Positions 47,227 to 57,270 of a stretch of 64,000 nucleotides of DNA are shown one piece after another. The DNA is from Orobanche coerulescens (taxonomy: Eukaryota; Streptophyta; Magnoliopsida; Lamiales; Orobanchaceae). The translations under genes were made by a program, and so were the position numbers. Location: positions 144,771,858 to 144,835,857 of the forward strand of contig CM065810.1 of assembly GCA_033398695.1 (NCBI GenBank), read 5' to 3'. The stretch's first letter is position 1, and every line of letters begins with the position of its first letter. The notes beneath the pieces are model-generated. The model was not told the origin of the DNA. It did no database searches and saw nothing but the letters and a program-made list of their open reading frames with translations.

Positions 47227-48652
47227 ATCACTCCACTTCCGTTAACTTCCAACTGAGAAGTGGAGTTCCCACTAATTCTGATTGTGGGAAAGGGTTGCAG
47301 GTTGGGGCCGTTGGGCTGGGGATTTGGGCTTGGATGAAAGTTAATTAAGATGATTCGTGTTAATGGATTGTTCTTGATGGACTTATAATATTTGGGCTGA
47401 ATATTACAATGGGTTTGGCTTAGGCCGGTCCAAAATGAATAGATTAAAATTAATTAAAATAGATTGTGAAATCTTATGGATAACGATTAATATCGCTTAA
47501 AATTTGACTCGGGCCTAGAAATGACGACATGAAACACGATGAAATAAAATGAGAAATGACACGACATGAATCACATGACTTGACATAAATTATAATGACA
47601 AATGAATTTGCATGATCATGAAAATAATATGAATTAAACGATAAATTATTCGGGCATTAATTTAATAATATTGAATGGGTTTTCTATAATTCACAATAAA
47701 TGTATTTGCGAAATCGGGGCGTTACACAAAATATTATCCGGAGATAGTATTGCTGGAATGATCGAGTAACAAACAAATGCGAGAACACTTCCGTGAGAAA
47801 ATAGATAACACAAGATTTGCCGGGGTTGTTAATCCCGGGCTTGAATGCTCTCGCGAGATGTTATTAATAAATATACTGTCGAGTACAAATATTAATGTTA
47901 GAATCTATTACAAGGAGTGTAAAGACTTCTAGTTATCTAGGCTTTAGAGCGCGTAGATTGCCGGAAGAACCAGATAGGTAAATCTGTGAGTTCTTGCTTG
48001 GGATATATGATGAATATGTATGAATATCACTATGAATGTGTAAGTATTCTCTCTTTTGTGTGTATTTTGCACTGAATTCGTAGTAAAATCCGCGTCCCTT
48101 TTGCTGCTGCAGTGAGCTCTCTATTTATTGGGGACAAGGTAGTTGGGATTCCTCAGGTGATCGCGGGCGACCGCCGTTTTCTATATTAAAATAAGACGGC
48201 CGATCGTCCCGTCACGTGGGCGATTCCTTGAGGTCAGGGTTGCTGCTGGAGGCCGGTGGGCGAACGAATGGGAAGCCGGACGCGTCTCGAGTCATTGTCG
48301 GGAGGACCCACTTTGTACCTTTCGGCGGCCTTGTCGGTAGGTGTGGTAGGTGACAGTGGGGGTCGATGGTCCTATCTGTCGGTATCCTTTGAAGATCCGC
48401 ACGTGGGCCACCGTCCAAGATTCGGTCTTGACGACTTTGACGGATCTTTGGATCCATACGTGGCACGAGATGATCGCCTCTGGTTCGCTCATTAAAGGCG
48501 ATCGTCGGACATCAAAAGCGATCATTGGTACCAAAAGACGGTCGCCATATTGTGCCGAACTCCAGGCGTTTGTCCAGAGTATGTCTTCCATGGTTGGCTT
48601 CTCTGATTGTGATGCCGATCGCCTATCGAGGCGTATTAATCGCCGCACAACA

Positions 48653-48736
48653 CCACGATCTTCTACTCGGAACGTAGATCGATCCTATGATATTTAATTT
48701 TACAAAATAAAATTAAAATTATTAACGATTCCAACA
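48653..48736 (-). repeat. Right piece of Copia-2 5' LTR, with CCACG duplication
   Basis: After CCACG (48653-48657) the sequence resumes the copia LTR at CTCGGAACGTAGATCGATCC and ends ATTCCAACA at 48736, as does the LTR ending at 28571. No partner target duplication can be read because the other end of the copia array has been lost. Confidence 0.85.
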
Positions 48737-48947
48737 ATATTAGATGGAGCAATGCACATATACGCACACACAGTGTTGCCACAAGTTTAGAGATGAAACC
48801 AAACGACTAAACTGGTCCAACACTATAACTGTCTGAAAAATACGTTAATTTTGAAAGATGGCTCTGAAATCTACTGATTAAGAGGAGAACCGATAGTATA
48901 TTAGTTACATATCCGCAACAAAGAAAGTTCAGGATACCTATTAGTGA
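48737..48947. other. Unassigned stretch downstream of TTM3-like fragment
   Basis: About 210 bp between the copia LTR and the C-terminal codons of the TTM3-like fragment. In the sense of that fragment it could be its 3' untranslated region. No other feature was seen. Confidence 0.4.
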
Positions 48948-49300
48948 TCACAAGCACCCAGAATGCACTGGAGAAGGCAAATTTCCGGCACGGAAAATTG
49001 CAAACTTGGTCATAACCGAATCAGAGTACTCAATTCCATTTTCCTTAAAGAAAGCTTCGATCATCAGCTTGACTCTCTCGGGCTCTACACTCGCACTCAA
49101 CCTCATACATATCCCCAAACTCGTACTTAACTTCATCCACCTCCAGCTTCACCCCATTCCACTCATACACGTTTCTAACATTCATAAACCCTCCCAAGCC
49201 CACAAAATCCTTGACGCCAAATTCCTCTTTCACCCTCCTCAAAACCCTAGAATCCGCATCCATTAGTTTCTGAGGGTCCTCAAAGCAAGCCGTTTTGTAT
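48948..49300 (-). pseudogene. Triphosphate tunnel metalloenzyme 3-like (CYTH) gene fragment
   Basis: Minus-strand codons give [23 protein letters not shown], then [22 protein letters not shown] and [10 protein letters not shown]. After a one-base shift near 49080 they continue [20 protein letters not shown] and MTKFAIFRAGNLP. This is the C-terminal half of a plant CYTH-domain triphosphatase of the TTM3 type, a soluble enzyme that hydrolyses tripolyphosphate. The N-terminal half, with the ExExK signature, is missing. Upstream the homology fades into copia leader sequence at about 49300-49320 without a splice site that I can recognise. It lies inside the GAAAT-flanked copia structure, so capture by the retrotransposon is likely. 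It is non-functional because of the frameshift and the missing half. Confidence 0.7.
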
Positions 49301-49309
49301 TTTTTATTA

Positions 49310-49871
49310 GGAATTGCATAAATTATTAGATCTCATAGGGTTCTTCATGAACACATCGTATTCAACTAGAATATGACGAGATAACGTTGTCCTTCTTCAA
49401 GAACTACAACAAATCTATTGTTGAATCGTGTTTCTTCTGGAAACAAAGAGGAATATGATTTGATAATAAATTTCGAGGTCATCATATTTTATATATATAT
49501 ATGAAGCACATGAAAACATAAAATTTAATAACTAAAGAATATATCTTTTTTTTCGAAATCATCATATGCAAGAAAGTTTTTGAAGGAGTAAATAGAATTA
49601 ATACCGTTCACCAATGCAAAAAAAACACTATTTCTGTTCGGATCTTTTTTTTTATGTATGCAATACATTCTGGAATCCGATCTTCACCTTTGAATTTGTA
49701 GATCTGTTTGTCAGGAAGATACTGTAAAAATTTTATGCTAATCCGACGGTTGACAAAGCGAAAATCGCGATTTTTGCGCGGTCTTGCAGTGTAGAAAATC
49801 TGCTCGCTTTTTCTTTTTCCGAAAATCGGAGAGAAATAAAAATTTACTGGTAGAATATCTTGCTGATAACG
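49310..49871 (-). mobile_element. Copia-H leader and primer-binding site
   Basis: On the minus strand the primer-site-like CGTTATCAGCAAG directly follows the LTR end TGTTTATAACA (49859-49871). A leader of about 550 bp follows with no domain before the TTM3-like fragment begins. The CGTTATCAGCA form differs from the TGGTATCA sites of the other elements and is known from some plant copia lineages. Confidence 0.6.
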
Positions 49872-50034
49872 TGTTATAAACATTGAGAGAAAGAGGAAAA
49901 TATGAGAGAAGATGAGATAAACAAATGAAATTCTGTGTATCATTATGAAGGCTATAGACCTCTATTTATATGTACACATCTAGGATTTCAGGGGCATATT
50001 AGTCATTCATCAAATATATGACTTATTTAGAACA
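49872..50034 (-). repeat. 5' LTR of outer Ty1/copia element (Copia-H)
   Basis: A 163-bp LTR matching 14939-15103 at about 94 percent by eye. Its left neighbour is a primer site, whereas the partner LTR has a polypurine tract on its inner side; this is the correct polarity for the two ends of one minus-strand element. It is followed by GAAAT (50035-50039), identical to the bases before 14939. Confidence 0.8.
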
Positions 50035-50119
50035 GAAATCTATTTATACATCATTTTTGCAGCATTATTCCCTATAATGAAGATGCTGCTAAAAATGCTC
50101 CACGCAAAATGCTACATTA

Positions 50120-50294
50120 CAGTAAAACCTCGATAAATTAATATGGTCGGGACTGGAGAAAAATATTCATTTAGCGAAATTATTCATTTATCGAGAGAAA
50201 ATTTGAACATGTTATAAAAAGTTGGGACCGGAGAAAATTATTCATTTGACGAAATTATTTGTTTATCGAATATTCATTTATCGAGGTTTTATTG
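50120..50294. mobile_element. Emigrant-like MITE (Tc1/mariner type)
   Basis: A 175-bp element with terminal inverted repeats CAGTAAAACCTCGATAAAT and its complement (one mismatch at the right end), flanked by TA on both sides (50118-50119, 50295-50296). The termini match the CAGTAAAACCTCTATAAATT type of the Emigrant MITEs. The interior is AT-rich and non-coding. Confidence 0.85.
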
Positions 50295-50296
50295 TA

Positions 50297-51732
50297 GTAT
50301 TGAAAAGAGAAAGTTATTAGTTCAAGACTTAAAATAGAATCATTTAAATGGATTAGGGCTAAAATAAATTTATCGTGGATGAATCAATTTTTAAATGGGC
50401 TAAATATTTTGTGTATTGCAAAGTAGAAATTAAAAATGAAACTAGAAAATTGAATCAAGGTATGAATAGATCACTCGAGCCCGTTTTTTGAGTTGTTGCA
50501 CGGTACAAAAGTTACGATTACCAGCATAATCATAATTGTGCATAATATAATCACAATTGTATATAATATAAATACAGAGAGAATTTGACGCAACAACATA
50601 ATCACAACTGGTGTAACATAATCACAACTAATATGTCACGCACGGTACATCATATTGTACGGTATAATTTTTCGTTTTGGGTTGGTTCACCCTTGGTAAC
50701 ATTAATATAATTGTTATATTTTGTTAATGATAAATATACTTTATTTTATGCAACACAAGAACATACATTTAGGTAGGGCTATGTTGGTTACTAAGAAAAA
50801 TGGTAACCAAATTTTAGTTGGTAACCATTATATACGGTAACTGCATAATCGGTATGTTTGTACCATATATTTTATTACCATCCGGTACAAATTGTACAAT
50901 AATGTTATTGTATTTTCTAAAAATTCGGTTACCGTACTGCATCGATATATTTATTTTTGTTATTTTTATTTATTTTTTATATTAATCTCAACCATTCATT
51001 AGTAATCACACATTCTAGTCGTCTATTTCAACTCAAAGTTTATTTTTTATTATTTTTATTTATTTTTATATTTTATTGTATGAGATTTGGGAATGATTAA
51101 TGAAGTTGGTTACCAGTCGTTACCATACTGAATCCTCGGTTACCGATTTTATCGGTATATCGAATTATATGGTCAGTTCCGGTAATTAATTTTGGCTATC
51201 AAGTTGATCGGCAGGGTAGATGGTAACGGTCCAAATGTTCGGTAACCGTACCGAACTCACTCCTGTATTTAGGTCTATTTAGCAAAACTAACTGATAAAG
51301 TGACTGAAATCTAATAACATGATTGATTGCCTGATAAATACCTGAAATTTAAAAATGAAGTACCAATTGTTTGACAAACTAACTGATAAGTTAATTTGAT
51401 ATTTTATAAAATAACTTAAAATGCAGTATTTTATTATTATGGTTGTGGTGATAGTACAATAAAAATGTTCTTAACTTTAAAAAAACATATTAAGCTTCAA
51501 AAAATAACATTCTCAAGAAAAACCATAAAATAACTAAAATTTTGAACACAATGTCTTACAAATTTTTATTAATTAAACTCATAATTTCTAATGACAAAAT
51601 ATTCAATTTGCCTCAAATGAAAATGAAACGTATGTAAAGAAAATGAAGGTATTAGATATATCAATAAATAATCTTATTATTAATAATAAAAAACGTGGGG
51701 ACAAAATTAGGAACAACTTTATCAGGTGAGTC
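50297..51732. other. AT-rich non-coding region
   Basis: No gene was recognised. Between about 50785 and 51250 many GGTAACC and CGGTAACCG motifs occur in both directions, suggesting an old unrecognised repeat. The rest is featureless AT-rich DNA. Confidence 0.5.
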
Positions 51733-52372
51733 CTTTTTTTTTATACCGAGGTTCCACGCTTACACCTGATTAGTCCTCGAAATAATAATCTCGACCACAC
51801 AGTACTGCTACCAGTTAAATCGCGAGATATGTATCCGGCTAAAAGGTTCTTAAATATCCTCAACTATCGGGCACAAGGAGTCGTCCCCCAAGTGATTGCT
51901 CCATACTGGACCCCCTCAAATCCAACCGCATGATCCCACCGAGATCTGATCCCACACACTGCCCTTGAAGCCCTCAATATTTAATTGTTCCACCAGCGTA
52001 ACTCAGACAGCTAAAATCTCTTCTTTAATAATAGATTAAAGTCATAAACCCTTGAAAATTCTTGTCCTCAAAAGGACTCGAACCCGGATCTCCCACTTGA
52101 GTGGAAGCCCCGTGTCCAGTGAACCAAGGCCACTCATTTGACTCAAATCCAACCGCATGATCCCACCGAGATCTGACCTCACACACTGCCCTTGAAGCCC
52201 TCAATATTTAATTGTTCCATCAACGTAACTCGGAGAGCTAAAATCTCTTCTTTAATCATAGATTAAAGTCATAAACCCTTGAAAATTCTTGTGCTCAAAA
52301 GGACTTGAACCCGGATCTCCCACTTGAGTGGAAGCCCATGTCCGGTGAACCAAGGCCACTCATTTGACTCAA
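51733..52372 (-). mobile_element. tRNA-derived SINE with duplicated head
   Basis: On the minus strand the body ends CCTCGGTATAAAAAAAAA, matching the SINE at 55783-56162. At the 5' end a perfect polymerase III B box, GGTTCGAGTCC (52077-52087), is present. A second head with GGTTCAAGTCC (52301-52311) repeats about 227 bp further out, giving two tandem heads on one tail. It would be transcribed by RNA polymerase III and mobilised by a LINE. A clean target duplication could not be identified. Confidence 0.75.
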
Positions 52373-53500
52373 TTTTTAATAAGGTAAGATGATTGCTTTA
52401 TTATTTTATTTACGTGATTATTTTTAAAACATTGTCATCATATGGATATATCTAGTCAAAACAACCGGAACTCTGATCAAATAAATTCATATTGATTGAT
52501 CAGGTAATTTGATTTGTGCATGCCCAACACAGGCTCCTAAATTAGGAGTCCTAATTACACAATATCTCGAAGTCCTCCTTACTGGGCTAGAAAAAGAAAT
52601 TAAAAACATTATACATTTATTCTTATGATGAAAAACTTAGTAATTACATACCAAAATATTATATTGATGGTTGCCATTGTTTTTGGCTTAGCAAATTGAC
52701 ATGGTCTCTCTTTAAATATGCACACATTTTTTTCTCCATGTTTAGCTAATCTTCTTCAAAGCTCAATCCCTATTTGTGTCTAACCAAAAAGGGCGCTACT
52801 TTTCTTGCTTTTGTAGAATCATACATGGACTTTTCTACCGTTAAACTGCGAAAATTTGGTCTGATGTTAGATCGGTAGTAAAACCACATATTTTTTCATA
52901 TTTGTTGATTTCAGTTTATATATTATGCTTGTTAGGGCTGAATTATACGATTTCGGTAATACCAAATCATAATTATATTAGTATAATTAAGATGTATTTT
53001 TTTATCATCAGGTCAGGTCAAATTCGATCTTATATTAAGTCGATATAAGTATTGCATATTTTTTTTCATATTTTTTTATTTCAATCCGTATAGTTCAACC
53101 CTAACAAGAATAATATACAAATTAGAACCAGCCTACTGTCAGACAAAATTTTCCTGGCTCGAAAGTAGAAAGACCCTATATATATATATAATGCTTTTAT
53201 ATATATGTACAAAATAACGTTACAATCGTGTGCCTGTCATTCGTCCAATATGTCGATTAGGAAGTTAATAAAAAAAAGTGTAATAGTTTTGGCACTTAAT
53301 GGGAATATTTACTAATCCTATTAAAGAAGAAAGAGAGAATATTATTGGGCATCGACCCTCGTCGGATAAAACCCCCATAAATGAAAAGAGCACCTCACCC
53401 TCAGGTTGTTACACTGAAAATTGTATAATCAATACTATCTTATCTCTTTCTACAGCAACATGTATCACGCTATTTACATATTTTCTTTTAATTATTTTTT
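52373..53500. other. AT-rich non-coding region
   Basis: No gene was recognised. Two segments (about 52855-53010 and 53025-53120) share AATTCGATCTTATATTAAGTCG-like and TTTCATATTTnTT motifs and may be an old duplication. A 76-codon frame at 53299-53529 is hydrophobic at its end but has no support. Confidence 0.5.
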
Positions 53501-53655
53501 GTAATCTATCTATCTATATTATATATTAAAAGAAAAGTTCAGATTTTGCAATTTTCACCATATTTCTCGGAGCTTTTGAGGCTGTTCACATCAACATACA
53601 CCAATGATGTTTTTTTTACAATCATATCCTTTATATAAATAATTATACAAATGGA

Positions 53656-55025
53656 GTCCTAATTAGTAGGTAATATATATTAAAAATGATTAATTAGCTT
53701 ATTATCCCGTTCTTACCTTTTCGACATTTGTCAAGACAACTTTACTTTAATTTTAAACTAGATGTTCGCTCGTGCGATGCACCAGACAGAACCTTCTTTT
53801 ACTTACAAAAATATTCTATCTATCCCCAAATTTATTTTTGAAGATTTTCGATACGGATCTTGATAAAAAATTATTGAATCTATCATGAAGTGTGACGTAA
53901 TTGGAGAAAAGTCTCACGTTAGCGTAATATTAAGTTAATTAGTGTCTATTATATGAATAAATTTGGGGTACATAACGAAAAGAAGAGGTAGGAATAAATT
54001 TACAGACGAAAGTAATATGTGATTAGAATTAAATATGTGTGTTTGCAGCGTGTGTTTTAGTATTTTTAGTTATTAGAATTAAATAAATTCCAATTTTTAT
54101 GTAGACAATATGAATCTTAAATCTAATTTTTTAGAACTGAATAAATTTATTTTTATTCTGTAATAGTTTATTTTACTGAAAAATATTTATATTTTTTTAA
54201 TATAAAATTTTTGTGCACAATATGGATGTCTAATTGAATGTCGTGAAATAAAAATTAATTTGATATATTTTTTATTAAGAATGAACTTGATATAAAAAAT
54301 TATAAACATTTAGAATATTAAATTAGAAAAAAAATTATTTGTCCTAATTAGTAGGTAATATATATTAAAAATGATTGTTTAGCTTATTATCCCGTTCTTA
54401 CTTTTTCGACATTTGTCAAGACATTTTTACTTTAATTTTAAACTAGATGTTCGCTCGTGCGATGCACCAGACAGAACCTTCTTTTACTTAAAAAATATTC
54501 TATCTATCCAAAAATTTGTTCTTGAGGATTTTCGATACAAATCTTGACAAAAAATTATTAAATGTATCATGAAGTGTGATGTAATTGGAGAAAAGTCTCA
54601 CATTAGCGTAATGTTAAATTAATTAGTGTCTATTATATGAATAAATTTGGAGTACATAACGAAAAAAGAGGTAGGAATAAATTTGGGGACGAAAGTAATA
54701 TGTGATTAAGTCCTAATATATGTGTGTTTGCAGCGTGTGTTTTAGTATTTTTAGTTATTAAAATTAAATAAATTCCAATTTTTATGTAGACAATATGAGT
54801 CTTAAATCTAATTTCTTAGAAGTGCATAAATTTATTTTTATTCTGTAGTAGTTTTACTAAAAAAATATTCATATTTTTCTAATATAAAATTTTTGTGCAA
54901 TCTGTCAATAATTATATTCAATATGAATGTCTAATTGAATGTCGTGAAATAAAAATTAATTTGATATATTTTTCATTAAGAATGAGTTTGATATAAAAAA
55001 ATTATAAATATTTAGAATTTTAAGT
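53656..55025. repeat. 685-bp tandem duplication with helitron-like 3' termini
   Basis: GTCCTAATTAGTAGGTAATA starts at 53656 and again at 54341, and the two copies align throughout. In minus sense each copy has GTGCATCGCACGAGCGAAC followed by ATCTAG and T (CTAG at 53758-53761 and 54443-54446), which resembles the 3' hairpin and CTRR-T end of helitrons. A possible 5' end in minus sense lies near the (TA)n tract at 55208-55235. No Rep/helicase coding is present. Confidence 0.55.
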
Positions 55026-55207
55026 TAGAAAAAAATTATTGACAGATGAGTGTAAGTTGCGGAATAAAACTACCACAATATATATTCAGATTTTCTTTTT
55101 ATAGTTTTGAAATTTTGAGAAGACGTCTCTATATATAAGCTATACTTTTTTAAAAAATTAAAATATTAAAGAGATGGCACATTTCCCAACTCTCTTTTAA
55201 TAAAAGT

Positions 55208-55235
55208 ATATATATATATATATATATATATATGT
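55208..55235. repeat. (TA)n microsatellite
   Basis: About 28 bp of alternating TA directly after CTCTTTTAATAAAAG. It may mark the AT-rich 5' terminus of a helitron-like element in minus sense. Confidence 0.9.
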
Positions 55236-55780
55236 AAATAATATGTCTTTTAATTCTCATTAATTATAAATGATAGGGAATAGAAATATTCAAAATTGAG
55301 TATTAAAGACATTTTTGTTGGGACTAAATAATATGTCTTTGTAATTTTAAGAAATTATTAATTTATAATTTTGTTGGGACCATATATTTATATAAGGGTC
55401 TTCCAAAAGATTAGTATCTTACTAATTTATCGAAATTATTAATTTACGCCAACTCGAAATCAGAAAAAATTATTATCTTAATTTGACGAGTATTAATTTA
55501 AAGAGTTTCTACTATATATGAATTTCTACTATAACTAGTCAATAATGTAAATTTTATTAATGTGAGATGATTTTTTATATCTCCTCTGAACTCCTTAACT
55601 TTCTATTAAATTGAATTAAATTGATTAATTTTAATTTTCAATTTCTTATTTATCTCAGAGAAGAAGAAAGTAGAAATCAATTCGTAGCTGTATTCTTAGA
55701 GAACGAATTAATATAAAAAAAATTAAAAAATTATGTACTTATATGTGCACAAAAGACTTGGGCTTAATATATAATGTAAC
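55236..55780. other. AT-rich non-coding region
   Basis: No gene. Several TTATTAATTTA and TTTATCGAAATT motifs recall the interior of Emigrant-type MITEs, but no clean inverted ends were found. Confidence 0.4.
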
Positions 55781-55782
55781 CA

Positions 55783-56162
55783 ACTGCCTTGCGCAGTTGG
55801 CCTAAATTGAAGGTAGTGGTTCAATTCCTAGTGGCAACACTTTGGAATTGAATTTCTGGCGCGATGATGAGTCTTTGGTAAGGGTTAGAAACTAGCCTCC
55901 GAGTGTTGGTGGAACAATTAAATATTGAGGGCTTCAAGCGGCAGTGTGGGAGACCATATCTCGGTGGGAACCTGCGATTGGATTTGGGGGGTCCAGCATA
56001 GAGCAATCACTTGGGGGACAATTCTAGTTGAGGATATTTAAGAACCTGAGAGCCAGATACACATCTTGCGATTTAATTGGTAGCAGTACTGTGGGGCCGG
56101 GACTGTTATCCCGAAGACTAGTCAGGTGTAAGATTGAAACCTCGGTATAAAAAAAAAAAAAA
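55783..56162 (+). mobile_element. tRNA-derived SINE, full length
   Basis: A tRNA-like head has an A box TTGCGCAGTTGG (55789-55800) and a B box GGTTCAATTCC (55818-55828), about 30 bases apart as in tRNA genes. The body ends CCTCGGTAT followed by a run of about 15 A. The body matches the minus-strand SINE at 51733-52372 (for example GAACAATTAAATATTGAGGG and TGGTAGCAGTACTGTG). The heads differ, so the copies represent variants of one family. Confidence 0.85.
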
Positions 56163-56335
56163 GGAATATGTAATGCAATAGCCTTGAGATGAAACAGAGA
56201 GGAATTAGTTCAAGGAAGGTGAGAAGAGCACAAGTAAGAACAAATAAATAAAAAATACAATGACCGAAAATAAAATTAGAGCATTTACCCATTAGGGCCT
56301 TCCTCAATTCAAAGATCAGCCGTTTAGAATGGGTT

Positions 56336-56343
56336 TTTTTATT
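56336..56343 (-). terminator. Possible poly(A) signal of SAUR gene
   Basis: AATAAAAA on the minus strand, about 145 bp after the SAUR stop codon. Confidence 0.4.
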
Positions 56344-56486
56344 AATCCTCACCGTCAGAAATCTCTCTCTCTCTCTCTCTCCACATTATTAACATTGGAC
56401 AAGAAAATGGAGAAATATACAGCTATACTACAGCACGGCGTATGGGGATGACCGCACCCAATCACTCCCCAGTTACCGTCACTTTC

Positions 56487-56870
56487 TCAGCAGGCGTAGA
56501 ACTCCGCGAGCTCGGACATCGACTCCGGCTGAAGATCGGCGTTGTCCAGCATCCAGAGGAGGTGCTCGAACAGAACAACCTCGCAGCCGATGGTGATCGA
56601 CTCCGCGTGTTCTCCGCCGCCGCCAGAGCGCCGCTCGAGTAGCTCGCGGAAGAGCGGATTGTCTATGACGTGGGAGGAGATAAGGTATCGCCGCCGCGAC
56701 TTCCCGACGTAGACAGGGTGGAGGCCCTTGACGGCGCCGGATGAGTCGAAGGAGTCATCGTCGGATGAATTGTTTCTGGCGGCGATAGAGCTCGTGCGGC
56801 CGAGCTTGAAGGACTGCATTTTCTTCAAGACGGACTTGATTTTAGTGAGCTTGCCTCCTATTATCGCCAT
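56487..56870 (-). CDS. SAUR-family auxin-responsive protein (SAUR76/78-like)
   Basis: An intact single-exon gene of 127 residues, the usual size of small auxin-up RNA proteins, which promote cell expansion and are often induced early by auxin or ethylene. A basic N-terminus (KLTKIKSVLKKMQSFKLGR) and an acidic Ser/Asp stretch (about residues 33-45) precede the SAUR core: HPVYVGKSRRRYLISSHVI, then PLFRELLERR (about 52-82), a Gly-rich insert, and CEVVLFEHLLWMLDNAD with the terminal ELAEFYAC. The core lies nearest to the SAUR76-79 group. GC content is clearly higher than in the AT-rich flanks, as expected of a host gene. The flanks are a SINE downstream and a (CT)n tract upstream. Confidence 0.92.
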   Translation of the reverse strand: MAIIGGKLTKIKSVLKKMQSFKLGRTSSIAARNNSSDDDSFDSSGAVKGLHPVYVGKSRRRYLISSHVIDNPLFRELLERRSGGGGEHAESITIGCEVVLFEHLLWMLDNADLQPESMSELAEFYAC

Positions 56871-57002
56871 TGTTTGAGACTGAAGAATATAAGGGCGTGT
56901 TTGGTGGGAAGGTTTTGTTTATATGAGGGGTGTGTGGTGAGGGAGAGAATGGAAGATTTTGTTTGTTGGGGGGTTGAGAAATGCAGAGGGGAGGAAGGTT
57001 CG

Positions 57003-57012
57003 TTATATATAG
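57003..57012 (-). promoter_or_regulatory. TATA box of SAUR gene
   Basis: CTATATATAA on the minus strand, about 135 bp upstream of the SAUR ATG. The distance is suitable for a short untranslated leader. No clear TGTCTC auxin-response element was seen in the next 300 bp. Confidence 0.65.
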
Positions 57013-57177
57013 GGGGTGGGGTTGGATGGTGCGGCCTGCAGGCGGTAAAATTTTGTGAGAGAAGAAAAGACAGTGTGCGAGTGTGACATTAAATTGCGGA
57101 AACAGGAGGGGGCCAGTGGGCCTGCCTGCAACTAAGGCCTTGTTTTGATCTACTAACTTGGAGGCAAAACCATCTGC

Positions 57178-57178
<1 letters not shown>

Positions 57179-57268
<90 letters not shown>
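57179..57268. repeat. 90-bp (CT)n microsatellite upstream of SAUR
   Basis: About 45 uninterrupted CT units (GA in the sense of the SAUR gene), starting about 310 bp upstream of its ATG and about 170 bp upstream of its TATA box. Long poly-Arg/Glu open frames here are artefacts of the repeat. Plant BASIC PENTACYSTEINE proteins are known to bind GA repeats; a role here is inferred. Confidence 0.95.

Positions 57269-57270
<2 letters not shown>

Larger units (their letters stand above)
45408..47726 (+). mobile_element. Solo LTR of a Ty3/gypsy element
   Basis: TGTAGCGACC...GGGGCGTTACA, 2319 bp, flanked by the perfect 5-bp duplication CAAAA (45403-45407 and 47727-47731). The ending GGCGTTACA, by analogy with the other gypsy LTRs here, gives a plus orientation, and GGTATAAAACCC at about 46388-46399 is a plausible plus-strand TATA box. 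No internal sequence is present, so it is the product of LTR-LTR recombination. No gene was recognised inside; small open frames on both strands lack domains. Confidence 0.88.
34272..48652 (-). mobile_element. Tat/Retand-type Ty3/gypsy element with an antisense gene (element T)
   Basis: A complete insertion with LTRs (34272-35237 and 45393-48652, the latter split by a solo LTR) and the CCACG duplication. In minus sense the order is 5' LTR, primer site TTGGCGCTAGAAGGAGGGC, gag, protease, reverse transcriptase, RNase H, second RNase H, integrase, a tandem-repeat-bearing spacer, an antisense multi-exon gene, polypurine tract and 3' LTR. The TGGCGC primer site, the extra RNase H domain after the usual one, the non-coding repeats and the additional antisense ORF are all traits of the Tat branch (Ogre/Retand group). 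All frames carry stops, so the copy is defective. Confidence 0.92.
45393..48652 (-). repeat. 5' LTR of element T, split by a solo LTR
   Basis: Fifteen bases (45393-45407) plus 47732-48652 reconstitute an LTR matching 34272-35237. The interruption is the solo LTR at 45408-47726 with its CAAAA duplication. This LTR lacks several short stretches present in the 3' LTR, including one near the GTAAGT sequence at 48040. Confidence 0.9.

Noticed and set aside
53299..53529. 76-codon frame with a hydrophobic C-terminus
   Set aside because: It is AT-rich, has no recognisable family and no promoter context; the hydrophobic end is compositional.
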